Positions 29,665 to 38,875 of a DNA stretch of 62,055 bases are shown one piece after another. Positions within the stretch are counted from its first letter, which is position 1; every line of letters starts with the position of its first letter. The stretch is from an uncultured Cellvibrionales bacterium (GTDB lineage Bacteria > Pseudomonadota > Gammaproteobacteria > Pseudomonadales > Dasaniaceae): contig CAJVZD010000025.1 of NCBI GenBank assembly GCA_913019905.1, positions 1 through 62,055 on the forward strand. Direction: 5' to 3'. A program made the translations under genes and the position numbers. The notes under the pieces were generated by a model. It made no database searches. It saw only the letters and a program-made list of their open reading frames with translations, and was not told the origin of the DNA.

Positions 29665-31101
29665 TCAACCCAGTAAAATATCGGTATACGCTAACAGCTG
29701 TTCCAGTACCTGCCGATCTTTGTCTTCCAAATCATCTCGAGATAAATACACATCGACTTCTTCCAGTAATTTGTCCATCACGATGCTTCCACCACCATCC
29801 GGTTCCGTAAGACGCTGAAAACGAAATTCGTTCCACATTAACAATTCATCTTCCGTTAAACTATCGGGGAAATTTCTTGCCCGGTAACGGAAAAGCATTT
29901 CAGCCAAACGTTTGTCCTCAAAATGAAAACGCTGGTCGCGAAGCTCAGATGCTGTACTACTGCGAATTATCGACATTACCTCTTTATCGTTTTTTCCAAA
30001 AAAACCGCCACTATATAACATCACGTCCGGATCATTCTGCGGAGGGAATTCGGCTTTCAAAAAGACCTCCGAGAGCTTCTCTCCTAGCTTGGGTTCCGCT
30101 TTCAATTGTTTGTAATAACTTCTTGCCAGTGGCAAATCTAAAGAAATCTTTTGCGCGACAGTCTCATCCAGCATTTTGCTAGTTGCGACGACCGGGCAGC
30201 GATTGGCATGGATTGTTTTAAGCGGAATACGACTAACATCTTCAGGTAAATCAGCACTGGAAGTAAATATTCTCTTTCGAATTTCATCGGCACTCAAATT
30301 AATCAATTCAGTGGGATCTTCACTCAAATCGTAAGCAATAATCCCATTCTTGTTTGTCGGGTGCCTGGTCAACGGCATCACCAGGCTGGTACACAATCGA
30401 CTCGCAGGAAACATTGCTGAAGTATGTAACACCGGGATTTTTTCAACCGGGTTCAACAGGGCGAGTACTTTATTTTTATTGCGCAGCTGAAACAGATAGT
30501 CAAATAATCTGGGTTGTTTTTCTTTGATTAATTTGGCAATTGCAATCGTTGCATAAACATCCGAGAGTGCATCGTGCGCAGATTCGTGACTGATGCCGTT
30601 GGCGACCGTCAATTGTTCCAATCTAAAGCTCGGGGTGCCATCTTCGTGGCAAGGCCATTCAATGCCCTCGGGGCGCAATGCCCTGCACGCCCTAACCATA
30701 TCAATAATATCCCAACGCGAATTACCATTTTGCCACTCGCGAGCATAGGGGTCGTAAAAATTTCTATACAGGGTATAACGACTGACTTCGTCGTCAAACC
30801 GAATCGAGTTATAGCCGACTGAGCAAGTCCCTGGCTCGCTAAACTGCTGGTGAATCAAGCCAATAAACTCGGCTTCCGATACTCCGTGCTGAAGCGCGTG
30901 CTGCGGCGTAATTCCCGTGATTAAACAGGCTGCGGGATGCGGCAGCATATCAGATGCGGGTTTGCAATAGACAACCAACGGCTCACCAATAATGTTGAAA
31001 TCCGCATCGGTACGTATTCCTGCAAATTGCGATGGTCTATCGCGTGCAGGATCAATTCCAAACGTTTCATAATCGTGCCAATAGAATGAAAAATCCACCA
31101 T
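29665..31101 (-). CDS. sbcB: Exodeoxyribonuclease I
   Basis: Single-strand-specific 3'-5' exonuclease acting in recombination and mismatch repair. DEDDh catalytic motifs are present: HDYETFGIDP (Asp, Glu), YNSIRFDDEV (Asp) and HDALSDVYATI (His, Asp). The 478 residues include the SH3-like and C-terminal ExoI domains, matching the E. coli enzyme (475). A GIY-YIG gene follows directly. Confidence 0.95.
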   Translation of the reverse strand: MVDFSFYWHDYETFGIDPARDRPSQFAGIRTDADFNIIGEPLVVYCKPASDMLPHPAACLITGITPQHALQHGVSEAEFIGLIHQQFSEPGTCSVGYNSIRFDDEVSRYTLYRNFYDPYAREWQNGNSRWDIIDMVRACRALRPEGIEWPCHEDGTPSFRLEQLTVANGISHESAHDALSDVYATIAIAKLIKEKQPRLFDYLFQLRNKNKVLALLNPVEKIPVLHTSAMFPASRLCTSLVMPLTRHPTNKNGIIAYDLSEDPTELINLSADEIRKRIFTSSADLPEDVSRIPLKTIHANRCPVVATSKMLDETVAQKISLDLPLARSYYKQLKAEPKLGEKLSEVFLKAEFPPQNDPDVMLYSGGFFGKNDKEVMSIIRSSTASELRDQRFHFEDKRLAEMLFRYRARNFPDSLTEDELLMWNEFRFQRLTEPDGGGSIVMDKLLEEVDVYLSRDDLEDKDRQVLEQLLAYTDILLG

Positions 31102-31315
31102 GAATTGCCTTATTTGTTTTAATTAAATTTAAATACTCATCGTTTGAATGAGACTGTAAAACCGCAGAAGATGCTTTTGTTCCGCTAGATCTGCTCCATC
31201 GGTATTTACTATTGCCCTCCCTCAATTTAACACATAACGAATCTTATGTTACGCTCGATTGTGTCATAGGAATGACGATAACGCTAAATCACCCTCTAGC
31301 AGAAGGAACTGCAGA

Positions 31316-31876
31316 ATGAAGATATTATCTCAAGGTCACCTCTCGACCTGCAATCACTCAAAATCTAAACACGCAAAAGTTTATCTCCAGGGACTAACTC
31401 TCATCGAGCTGCTGTCAACAGTCAGTATAATTTCTCTTGTCGTAGCAATGGGCATACCGAAAATGGATCAATGGATTCAACAAAAGACGGAGGAAAGTGT
31501 ACTAAAATCTCTATTTCACCTGAGTGTTTACGCTCGAACCGAAGCGATTAAAGCGACCGATTATTTCACTTTCTGTCCGACTGAAAATAGAATCAGTTGC
31601 GGTGGCTCCTGGAATAAGGAAATTATGATTTTCAAAGACAGTAATAAAAATGAAACGGTCGATGAGGACGATGTTCTATTTAAATTGATTAATCTACCGG
31701 AAAGCGCACCTTGTATAAAATGGAATTTGAAAAAACGTCAATACGTACAATTTAAACCGTCGGGGGCCAGCAACGGAACCGCTGGACATTTTAGATATTG
31801 TGAAGAAGGCGATAGTCTTATCCACAAAAAAGTCATTATCAGCTTTAATGGACGGACCTCGATGAGAAAACTCTAA
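31316..31876 (+). CDS. Type IV minor pilin, FimT/GspH-like
   Basis: A 186-residue prepilin-like protein. A long leader of about 26 residues ends in LQG, and the mature part starts LTLIELLSTVSII with the conserved Glu at +5, followed by the hydrophobic alpha-1 helix. The C-terminal part is the variable GspH-like domain with two Cys pairs (CPTENRISC and CIKW...YCEEG). The start is ATG 31316, because AGAAGGAA lies 7 nt before it; a TTG 57 bases upstream is less likely. First gene of the minor-pilin locus. In Pseudomonas FimT-like proteins are pilin-like and in some bacteria bind DNA during uptake. Confidence 0.85.
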   Translation: MKILSQGHLSTCNHSKSKHAKVYLQGLTLIELLSTVSIISLVVAMGIPKMDQWIQQKTEESVLKSLFHLSVYARTEAIKATDYFTFCPTENRISCGGSWNKEIMIFKDSNKNETVDEDDVLFKLINLPESAPCIKWNLKKRQYVQFKPSGASNGTAGHFRYCEEGDSLIHKKVIISFNGRTSMRKL

Positions 31877-32147
31877 TGCGACACAATGACATGGCTAATG
31901 CAAAGTTTCTGCGCCTGGAGATAATCACGACGGAGCTACTCTTGCCAGTAACCACCTACTAAAATGAGGCAGCACTAGCCAATCTAATCATCATCACGCG
32001 GCGTAAAAGCGGTGAAAGCCGGACTTAACAGCTCGCTCTCTACCGCTGATCAAAGGGATTTAACCGCTCGTCATGAAGCCTTTGATTCACGGCAACAATC
32101 TATATAGCCTCGAGAATGACTCAATTTACCAACATTATAGGCCTAAC

Positions 32148-32702
32148 ATGCCATCTGCAAATAGACAAAAGGGCTTCAACCTCGTCGAACTGATGGCAGT
32201 GCTAGCCATTACTGGAATTGTTATCGCCGTGGGTGTTCCTCAGCTTAATTCAACCATTTCCCGAGGAAACGTAAGCGCTGAAGCGAATCGGCTTATGGCA
32301 AGTATTAATTTTGCACGCTCGCAAGCGGTTAATAAGCAACAGATAGTGACTTTGGAGAGAAAAAGTCTCAATCCAAATGACTGGACAGAAGGCTGGACCA
32401 TTTATACGGATGTTGGTGGTGAAGGAAATGAAGGAATTAACCTGGCCGACGGTGATGTTTTGTTAAAAGACATTGTCACGGATACTTCCGGTCTTTCGCT
32501 ACTCGCCGACAACGAGGGTAATAACTGGATAAGTTTTCTACCTTCAGGACGACTTGCCGAGGCCGGCGGCGTAGCAATTGCCGTATGCAATGACGATTTA
32601 AACGACGGTGTTATAGGCAGCCTTCTGGAAGTCAATTTAGTTGGTCGTGTAAGAAGATCGGCGATTGCAGCCGCGGATAAGGCTGTTCGCTGTATTCCTT
32701 AA
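32148..32702 (+). CDS. fimU: Type IV minor pilin, FimU/FimT-like (GspH domain)
   Basis: A minor pilin with leader MPSANRQKG and mature start FNLVELMAVLAITGIVIAVG (Glu +5). It continues with EANRLMASINFARSQAV, the hallmark of the FimU/FimT/GspH group, and a C-terminal GRVRRS...RCIP. About 184 residues from ATG 32148; an ATG 25 codons upstream (32073) would give an unusually long leader. FimU helps prime pilus assembly with PilV, PilW and PilX. The name rests on position and similarity; FimT is the alternative. Confidence 0.85.
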   Translation: MPSANRQKGFNLVELMAVLAITGIVIAVGVPQLNSTISRGNVSAEANRLMASINFARSQAVNKQQIVTLERKSLNPNDWTEGWTIYTDVGGEGNEGINLADGDVLLKDIVTDTSGLSLLADNEGNNWISFLPSGRLAEAGGVAIAVCNDDLNDGVIGSLLEVNLVGRVRRSAIAAADKAVRCIP

Positions 32703-32793
32703 CGGTGCATCCCATAACTTTATGTACTGTACTATTTATCGAGTGATCGTTTTTAGAGTGATAGCTAACCCAAGTTTAAGAGGCTTGTCGAAG

Positions 32794-33348
32794 ATGAACA
32801 AGGCATATCAACAAGGCATTACCTTAATTGAAGTTCTCGTCACCATGTTTGTCATGACGGTTGGACTTCTCGGACTGGCTGGATTGCAAGCCAACTCGGT
32901 AAAAGACGGTCTAGACAATGCCAAAAGATCACAAGTGACCTGGCTCGTCACGGAAATTATCGAGCGCGTTAGAGCCAATCCCGACGGCCGGGCAACAGGC
33001 TACAACACGACGATTAATTCAACCGATTGCCCAAGCCCCCCAGCGCAACAGTGTTCAGACAACAGTCAGGGTGATGCGTCGATCACCTGCACTCCTGATC
33101 AGATTGCCGCTTTTGATGTGTGGGAGGTTTTTTGTGGTCAGGCTGAGGCGGGAATTATGGCGAATTCTACAGATTCACTCAATCTAACGTCCGTAACAAC
33201 AGGCTGCGTTGGCACGTGTACCGATACGTCAGATTTCACAGTCACTATTAACTGGGAATCACTCGCCGTCGCCAATAGTACGTTACTCAGTGACTCAGCT
33301 ATTGCAGCACAAAAGAGTCAAAGCATTACCATGACTGTGAGGCCTTAA
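32794..33348 (+). CDS. pilV: Type IV minor pilin PilV
   Basis: Leader MNKAYQQG, mature start ITLIEVLVTMFVMTVGLLGLAGLQ (Glu +5), then a Cys-rich globular domain (Cys in NSTDC, QQCSDNS, ITC and TGCVGTC). The 184 residues match PilV. ATG 32794 was chosen over the longer frame, because it places the prepilin cleavage site 8 residues in and has AGAGG about 10 nt upstream. It is followed 2 bp later by pilW. Confidence 0.9.
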   Translation: MNKAYQQGITLIEVLVTMFVMTVGLLGLAGLQANSVKDGLDNAKRSQVTWLVTEIIERVRANPDGRATGYNTTINSTDCPSPPAQQCSDNSQGDASITCTPDQIAAFDVWEVFCGQAEAGIMANSTDSLNLTSVTTGCVGTCTDTSDFTVTINWESLAVANSTLLSDSAIAAQKSQSITMTVRP

Positions 33349-33350
33349 TT

Positions 33351-34205
33351 GTGAATAAAAAACTAAATCGAAAGCCTACTAGCCACAACCAGCAACGAGG
33401 GATTACGCTGATTGAGTTAATGATAGCTATTGCACTCAGTATGACCTTGATGGCAGCAGCATTACAATTTATCGTCAGCACTCGGCAAACCTATGAACTG
33501 AATGATGACATCTCTCGCGTCCAGGAAAATGGCCGAATCGCACTGGATATACTGGTTAAAGATTTACAAATGGCCGGTTATCGTCAGCCACTCAATGGCA
33601 ACGGAATGGTCCCCGATTTCTTCCTACAGCAATGTAACAATACGGCTGATGATGACGATACCGCTGCTGACGATGACGCGCCGTGTCTCCTGGAAGGAGG
33701 AGCCGCACTCAGTGACCGGATAGCGGTGCAGTTTGACCCTCCACCCGACGATGGTTCAGAAACCGACTGCCTAGGTACTGCGCTGGCTCCGGCGAGTATT
33801 GTTGTCAATGTCTATACAGTCGAAGACCGGGACGGCGATGGCATCAATAGTCTCTACTGCCAGGGATATGATTCCAGTACAGAAAGCTGGGTAACCGCCG
33901 CTCCGCAGCCATTAGTAGACGGCATTGATAATATGCAAATTTTATATGGTATTGCTGGCAGTGTTGCAAACCCCCTCAGTGTTACCCGATATGTTTCCGG
34001 AGACAACTTGACTCCCGCCGACTGGCCAAACCTACGAGCCATTCGAGTTGCCCTGCTCGTTAGCAACGGTAACGCGGCCGCCTTCGCAGAAAACCGTGAA
34101 AGAAAATATCGAGTATTGGACAGCGATGAAATCGCTTTTACGGATCGTCAACCTCGGAAAATTTATAGCACCACAGTTAAGTTCAATAACTATGGCGCTT
34201 TGTAG
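33351..34205 (+). CDS. pilW: Type IV minor pilin PilW
   Basis: A 284-residue minor pilin starting at GTG 33351. The leader of 17 residues ends in QQRG and the mature start is ITLIELMIAIALSMTLMAAA (Glu +5). The family block ELNDDISRVQENGRIALDILVKDLQMAGYR follows. A short Asp-rich stretch (about residues 97-110) and a C-terminal domain complete it. It is in an operon with pilV (2-bp gap) and pilX (10-bp gap). Confidence 0.92.
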   Translation: MNKKLNRKPTSHNQQRGITLIELMIAIALSMTLMAAALQFIVSTRQTYELNDDISRVQENGRIALDILVKDLQMAGYRQPLNGNGMVPDFFLQQCNNTADDDDTAADDDAPCLLEGGAALSDRIAVQFDPPPDDGSETDCLGTALAPASIVVNVYTVEDRDGDGINSLYCQGYDSSTESWVTAAPQPLVDGIDNMQILYGIAGSVANPLSVTRYVSGDNLTPADWPNLRAIRVALLVSNGNAAAFAENRERKYRVLDSDEIAFTDRQPRKIYSTTVKFNNYGAL

Positions 34206-34215
34206 GAGCGAATTT

Positions 34216-34716
34216 ATGATTACCAGAAAAACAAGCGGTTATCGAAAATCTCAAGGCGCGGTGCTTATTGTTAGCCTTATTCTACTGATGGTTATGACAT
34301 TAATTGGCGTATCTGCTATCGACACTTCGACCTTGCAATCACAGATGACGCGCAACAGTCTTTATGCCAGGAACTTGTATCAAAAGTCGCTGAGTGAAAT
34401 TGAAGCTCAATATGAAAAGATGAAAGGATCTCAATATCTTACTAATGTACTAACGGCTAGCCCTCTTCCATCTAAAGACAATGACCCTGGTTTATCAATT
34501 CCCGATACAGCAGTCGAAACTTACGATGCAGGCGACCCCTACTCTCAATCCGTGATCGTGAGCTTTAGTGGCAATGGGCCTCCGCCATCGGGTTACAGCC
34601 TCGGCTTGTTTATCGGCAAGAATTTTGAAATAGACTCAACTTCATCAGTTACCGGAACAGGCTCCGAGTCCGATCAAACCCAGGGACTAAATTACCCAGC
34701 ACCGGCAAGTGATTAA
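34216..34716 (+). CDS. pilX: Type IV minor pilin PilX
   Basis: A 166-residue pilin-like protein with basic N-terminus MITRKTSGYRKSQG and a hydrophobic helix AVLIVSLILLMVMTLIGVSA. There is no Glu at +5, as is also known for GspK, the tip pseudopilin of type II secretion. The start is ATG 34216, as TAGGAG lies 7 nt upstream; the longer frame inside pilW is a shadow. It sits between pilW and pilY1, the standard place of PilX. Confidence 0.88.
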   Translation: MITRKTSGYRKSQGAVLIVSLILLMVMTLIGVSAIDTSTLQSQMTRNSLYARNLYQKSLSEIEAQYEKMKGSQYLTNVLTASPLPSKDNDPGLSIPDTAVETYDAGDPYSQSVIVSFSGNGPPPSGYSLGLFIGKNFEIDSTSSVTGTGSESDQTQGLNYPAPASD

Positions 34717-34836
34717 TAGACATAGCATAAAATGGACGATGAGCCGGCCCGAAAGTGAATGGGCTGTTGATGCAGGCCAGACATCTGCGGAAGTCGTCAC
34801 ACGAAATACGAATTCGAGATGATTCAGGAGTGAATT

Positions 34837-37800
34837 ATGAACAGATCAGTCACGAACAACACTGTTTTAATGACGTCAATCGTTACGGCCATGTTTTCTT
34901 TTCTTGCTGTCAATCCAGCAATAGCCGACGATACTGAGATTTTCCTGAAACAAGCTGCACTGCCGCCCGAGCAACTCAGACCCAACGTGGTTTTTATCCT
35001 CGATACCTCCGGTAGTATGGGTTTGCCAGTTGATACCGGTCTTAATGGAACGTCATCGCGACAGGAAAAAAACAAATACCTTTCGGCAACAAACTATGAA
35101 GGTTTTACCAATAATAGCGGTGGCATTGGTGATAACGATTATGTCTACCTTTATTTAAATCCCAATACCTATGCCGATCAATATATTTACGTCAACAAAG
35201 TCCATAAGAATCAAATGACTTGCAATATGTCGACGTTGAATGATTCTACTCCCTACGATAATGCGAATGTATACGACAACAAAGGCGACCGGTATGTTTA
35301 TGAAACAGGAACCAGTTGGCTTACTGCCGGCACCGGTTCAAGCCGAATGTGCGCAGAACACGACGCCTCCTGTGGTTTCACACCCGGCCCCACGGGCCCT
35401 CTGGTCGATTGTAAATCAGAAGAGAATTACATTACTCCCAACAGCCGCTATGCGAGCGACAGTCGAGACAACAACCTTATAGCCGTCAGTTCCAACTACC
35501 ACAATTATTTACAATCTTATTATCGCTACACAGTGTTACAGACTGTAATGAAAGATCTTATTGATGAAGGTTATGACATCAATATGTCTCTTATGCGATT
35601 TAACGGTGGAAGCGGGGGTTATGTGTTCCACGAATCGATTCTCGCGGAAGACGAAGACGATCCTACGGACGCTAACCAACTCTCTTTACGCAATGCCATC
35701 GATGACATTTTCGAATTTGATGATAGTACACCACTAACGGAAGTTTTGTGGGAGTCCTATCGCTACCTAAAAGGCTCTACCGCAGACTATGGCGATAACA
35801 GCGGTACTGACACAGCGAGTGGCGCCTACAGTTCCGGCACCACTTACAACTCGCCGATTGATTACGAGTGCCAGAAAAGTCATATTATTTTGCTGACGGA
35901 CGGCGCACCCACTTCTGACACGGGTAAAGACAGCACTATCGAGGGTAACAGCTATTACGGGAGCAACTGCAGCGGCAATTGTCTCGACGAGTTTGCTGGA
36001 TGGATTCGCAATAACGGAGCCAATCTTCGAGATCACTCCACTCTAGACTTAACACAAGATATTAAAGTTCATACCATAGGCTTTGGCGGGGCCACCGACG
36101 CGACACTGCTTGAGAATGCGGCTGCTAACGGTGGCGGCGATTACAAGTCAGCTTCTACAGCCGAAGAGCTGTTGCAAGCGTTTAAAGAACTGGCAGGCCA
36201 AACACTTTTTGAAAAAGATACCTTTGTCGCGCCCGCTGTTGCGGTAAACGCCTACAGTGGCTTACAGCACCGGAACGAACTCTATTTTGCGTTGTTCCAG
36301 CCCACCGCGACTCCTCGGTGGTCGGGAAATATCAAAAAATACAAGCTTCAAAACGGCAAAATCATGGACGCTTCCACGACGCCTATAGAGGCAGTCAATC
36401 CTGTAACCGGCTATTTTGATAAAGATTCTTTAAGCTACTGGACAACGCCTACAAACTGGGATGGTTTGGATCATGATGAAGACGGTAACGACAGTGACGC
36501 GGAGCCCGATGGTAATCAAATCGCCTATGGCGGCATCGCCTACGAACTTACCAACCCTACTACCAGAAACTTGTATACTTACATCGGCGCTCCTCTAACC
36601 AATACAGGTATTACTCCAACACCCCAAACCCTCTCAAGTGCCGAGCTCGTAGACAGCAATACCGACGTCACTACCAATTTGTTGGGGCTCGGTGCTAGCG
36701 ATGCAATGACAGAACTAGAAAGAACAGACCTAATTGCCTGGGCAAGAGGTGGGGACCCGGCTGCACCACCGTTAAACTATTATGTTGGCGATTTCATCCA
36801 CAACAGGCCTTCTGTTGTAACGTATACGACAACAACAACCATCGATGCCGACGGTAACTCAGTTCCATCTTTTGACGACACCGTTTTTGCCGCCTCCAAT
36901 GTCGGATTTTTACACGCCATCGATACAGATACAGGTAATGAGGAATTTGCCTTCATCCCTCAGGAACTGTTAGGCAATCTATCGGTTTATTACAAAGATA
37001 CCGGTTCCTTCAGTGACAAAATCTATGGTCTAGACGCCCCAATGACTGTGTGGAGAAACGACGTTAACAATAACGGCAGCATCATTTCTGCTGGGTCCGT
37101 CGATGCGGGTGATCATGTCTACATTTATCAAGGCATGCGCCGCGGTGGTACTCATCTTTATGCCGTTGACGCGACCTTACGAAATAACCCCAAATTGCTT
37201 TGGCAAATTGATGGTACTGCATACGCTGGTGTCCCATCCGGCGATTATAGGGACCTGGCCCAAACATGGTCGGTCCCCCAAAAAGCAGTCATAAAAACCT
37301 GGGGCTGCACACCGACTGGCCCAGACGACGACAGCTGCGACCGGACCGTACTATTTTTTGGCGGGGGCTATGACACTGTTCACGACGATGCGTTAGTACC
37401 AACCACGGGCGACAAAGGCAATGCAATATATATGGTTGATGCCACCACCGGTGCGTTGCTTTGGTCCGCTGGTAACGGAGGCCATCACGACTTGAATCTC
37501 AGCGATATGGAGAACAGTATTCCAGCCAACGTAACGGTGAGCGACGTAAACGGCGATAGCTATGCTGACTTCCTTTTTGCGGTCGACATTCAAGGTAATG
37601 TATGGAGAATGGATTTCGAAGAAGCGGCAACCAACGCATCAAACTTTGCCTATGGCGGAAAAATTGCAGAGCTCGGAGGCACAGGCAATAATTTCCGGCG
37701 TTTCTTTAATGCCCCAGACGTTGCCTATTTCACCGAGCGTGGCATTGCTCCTTTTCTCACAATTTCAGTCGCTACGGGATATCGCGCTTCACCTAACGAG

Positions 37801-38361
37801 ACCGACATTAACGACCATTTGTTTGTGGTGTACGACAAGCATGCCCTTTATAGGCCAACCGATATAAATGACGACCCAGAGTATAACTACATTGGCGGAA
37901 CAGACACAATTAGCATTTCCGATATGTCTGATGTTTCCAATATACTTTCGCTGCCAACTAAATATGGCTGGTACAGACCATTAAATGGTAACGGCGAAAA
38001 AGGACTATCAAGAACAATCACCTTCGGCGATAAAATTGTGATGACCACATTCCTGCCCTCCATCGCTGATAGCTGTGAAGGTGCAGAGGGAACGGGTCGC
38101 TATTATTTATTAGATGCGCTTACGGGAGCTTCAGCTTTTCCTAGTGGTGTCCCATTTCAAAATCTGGCCCATGGTGGTATCCCACCAGAGCCCGCTGTTA
38201 TTTTTACCAATGAAGAAGTTTGTATAGCTAATTGTGACGATGGCAACGATGCTAATGATGTAGAAGAAGAACGAACCGATTTGGTTGTCTGCGTCGGTAC
38301 TGAGTGTCTTGATGATGTATTAGACCAGACCATACAGAAGGCTTACTGGAGAGAAAATTAA
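34837..38361 (+). CDS. pilY1: Type IV pilus tip adhesin PilY1
   Basis: A large secreted protein (1174 residues) that caps the pilus, promotes assembly and acts in adhesion and surface sensing. The signal peptide covers about residues 1-30. The N-terminal von Willebrand A-like domain has a MIDAS motif DTSGS (56-60) and ILLTDGAPTS. The C-terminal half is the PilC/PilY1 beta-propeller. A calcium-binding loop of the PilY1 type, DVNGDSYAD (about 903-911, Asp/Asn/Asp/Asp), is intact, and an Asp-rich segment near 546-565 may bind Ca as well. Its TAA shares one base with the pilE ATG. Confidence 0.95.
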   Translation: MNRSVTNNTVLMTSIVTAMFSFLAVNPAIADDTEIFLKQAALPPEQLRPNVVFILDTSGSMGLPVDTGLNGTSSRQEKNKYLSATNYEGFTNNSGGIGDNDYVYLYLNPNTYADQYIYVNKVHKNQMTCNMSTLNDSTPYDNANVYDNKGDRYVYETGTSWLTAGTGSSRMCAEHDASCGFTPGPTGPLVDCKSEENYITPNSRYASDSRDNNLIAVSSNYHNYLQSYYRYTVLQTVMKDLIDEGYDINMSLMRFNGGSGGYVFHESILAEDEDDPTDANQLSLRNAIDDIFEFDDSTPLTEVLWESYRYLKGSTADYGDNSGTDTASGAYSSGTTYNSPIDYECQKSHIILLTDGAPTSDTGKDSTIEGNSYYGSNCSGNCLDEFAGWIRNNGANLRDHSTLDLTQDIKVHTIGFGGATDATLLENAAANGGGDYKSASTAEELLQAFKELAGQTLFEKDTFVAPAVAVNAYSGLQHRNELYFALFQPTATPRWSGNIKKYKLQNGKIMDASTTPIEAVNPVTGYFDKDSLSYWTTPTNWDGLDHDEDGNDSDAEPDGNQIAYGGIAYELTNPTTRNLYTYIGAPLTNTGITPTPQTLSSAELVDSNTDVTTNLLGLGASDAMTELERTDLIAWARGGDPAAPPLNYYVGDFIHNRPSVVTYTTTTTIDADGNSVPSFDDTVFAASNVGFLHAIDTDTGNEEFAFIPQELLGNLSVYYKDTGSFSDKIYGLDAPMTVWRNDVNNNGSIISAGSVDAGDHVYIYQGMRRGGTHLYAVDATLRNNPKLLWQIDGTAYAGVPSGDYRDLAQTWSVPQKAVIKTWGCTPTGPDDDSCDRTVLFFGGGYDTVHDDALVPTTGDKGNAIYMVDATTGALLWSAGNGGHHDLNLSDMENSIPANVTVSDVNGDSYADFLFAVDIQGNVWRMDFEEAATNASNFAYGGKIAELGGTGNNFRRFFNAPDVAYFTERGIAPFLTISVATGYRASPNETDINDHLFVVYDKHALYRPTDINDDPEYNYIGGTDTISISDMSDVSNILSLPTKYGWYRPLNGNGEKGLSRTITFGDKIVMTTFLPSIADSCEGAEGTGRYYLLDALTGASAFPSGVPFQNLAHGGIPPEPAVIFTNEEVCIANCDDGNDANDVEEERTDLVVCVGTECLDDVLDQTIQKAYWREN

Positions 38362-38765
38362 TGTTAACGAAAACAAAAATGCAGGGCTTTAGTTTAATCG
38401 AATTGATCGTAGTGGTGGCGATTGTGGGAATACTGTTCTCTATTGCGTTACCACGTTATCAAATCTATAGCCTTCGCGGAAATCGCACAGACGCATTTGC
38501 TATCCTGAATGAGATCCTGCAAGCACAGGAACGATTTGCGGCTGACCGAGGAGCCTATACAGACGACCTGACAGACTTGGGGTATCTGGCAAGCCAACCC
38601 TCTGCAGATGGCACCTACCTTGTTACAGCAACGGCATGCGGCGGAGGTTTGGCAGAATGTGTTTTACTCACTGCCGCCGCACAAAACTCTCAAGTTGAAG
38701 ATGAAAACGGCGAGGTAAACGGCCAAATCACCATCAATAGCCGCGGAACTAAAACGGGCTGGTAA
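38361..38765 (+). CDS. pilE: Type IV pilin-like protein PilE
   Basis: A 134-residue pilin with leader MLTKTKMQG and mature start FSLIELIVVVAIVGILFSIALP (Glu +5), followed by the PilE block YQIYSLRGNRTDAFAILNEIL and a C-terminal region with two Cys (ATACGGGLAEC). It overlaps pilY1 by one base, so coupling is likely. It is the last gene of the minor-pilin operon before a strong terminator. It is a minor pilin by context, not the major subunit PilA. Confidence 0.92.
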   Translation: MLTKTKMQGFSLIELIVVVAIVGILFSIALPRYQIYSLRGNRTDAFAILNEILQAQERFAADRGAYTDDLTDLGYLASQPSADGTYLVTATACGGGLAECVLLTAAAQNSQVEDENGEVNGQITINSRGTKTGW

Positions 38766-38780
38766 CAATTTCAAGCTTTA

Positions 38781-38811
38781 AAAAAAACCGAGAATTTTTC
38801 TCGGTTTTTTT
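38781..38811. terminator. Bidirectional intrinsic terminator after pilE
   Basis: An inverted repeat with core ACCGAGAA-ttt-TTCTCGGT (14-bp stem including flanking A/T pairs) and a run of A before it and T after it. It can serve pilE on the plus strand and fumarase on the minus strand. Confidence 0.9.
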
Positions 38812-38875
38812 CATCTACACTTAATTCATAAAATCTAAATCACAATTTGCGTGTCTAACAAATGAACGCAGAACG

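Noticed and set aside
33502..33808. Frames on both strands inside pilW
   Set aside because: They overlap a clear pilin gene and show skewed composition caused by the Asp-rich repeats of PilW.
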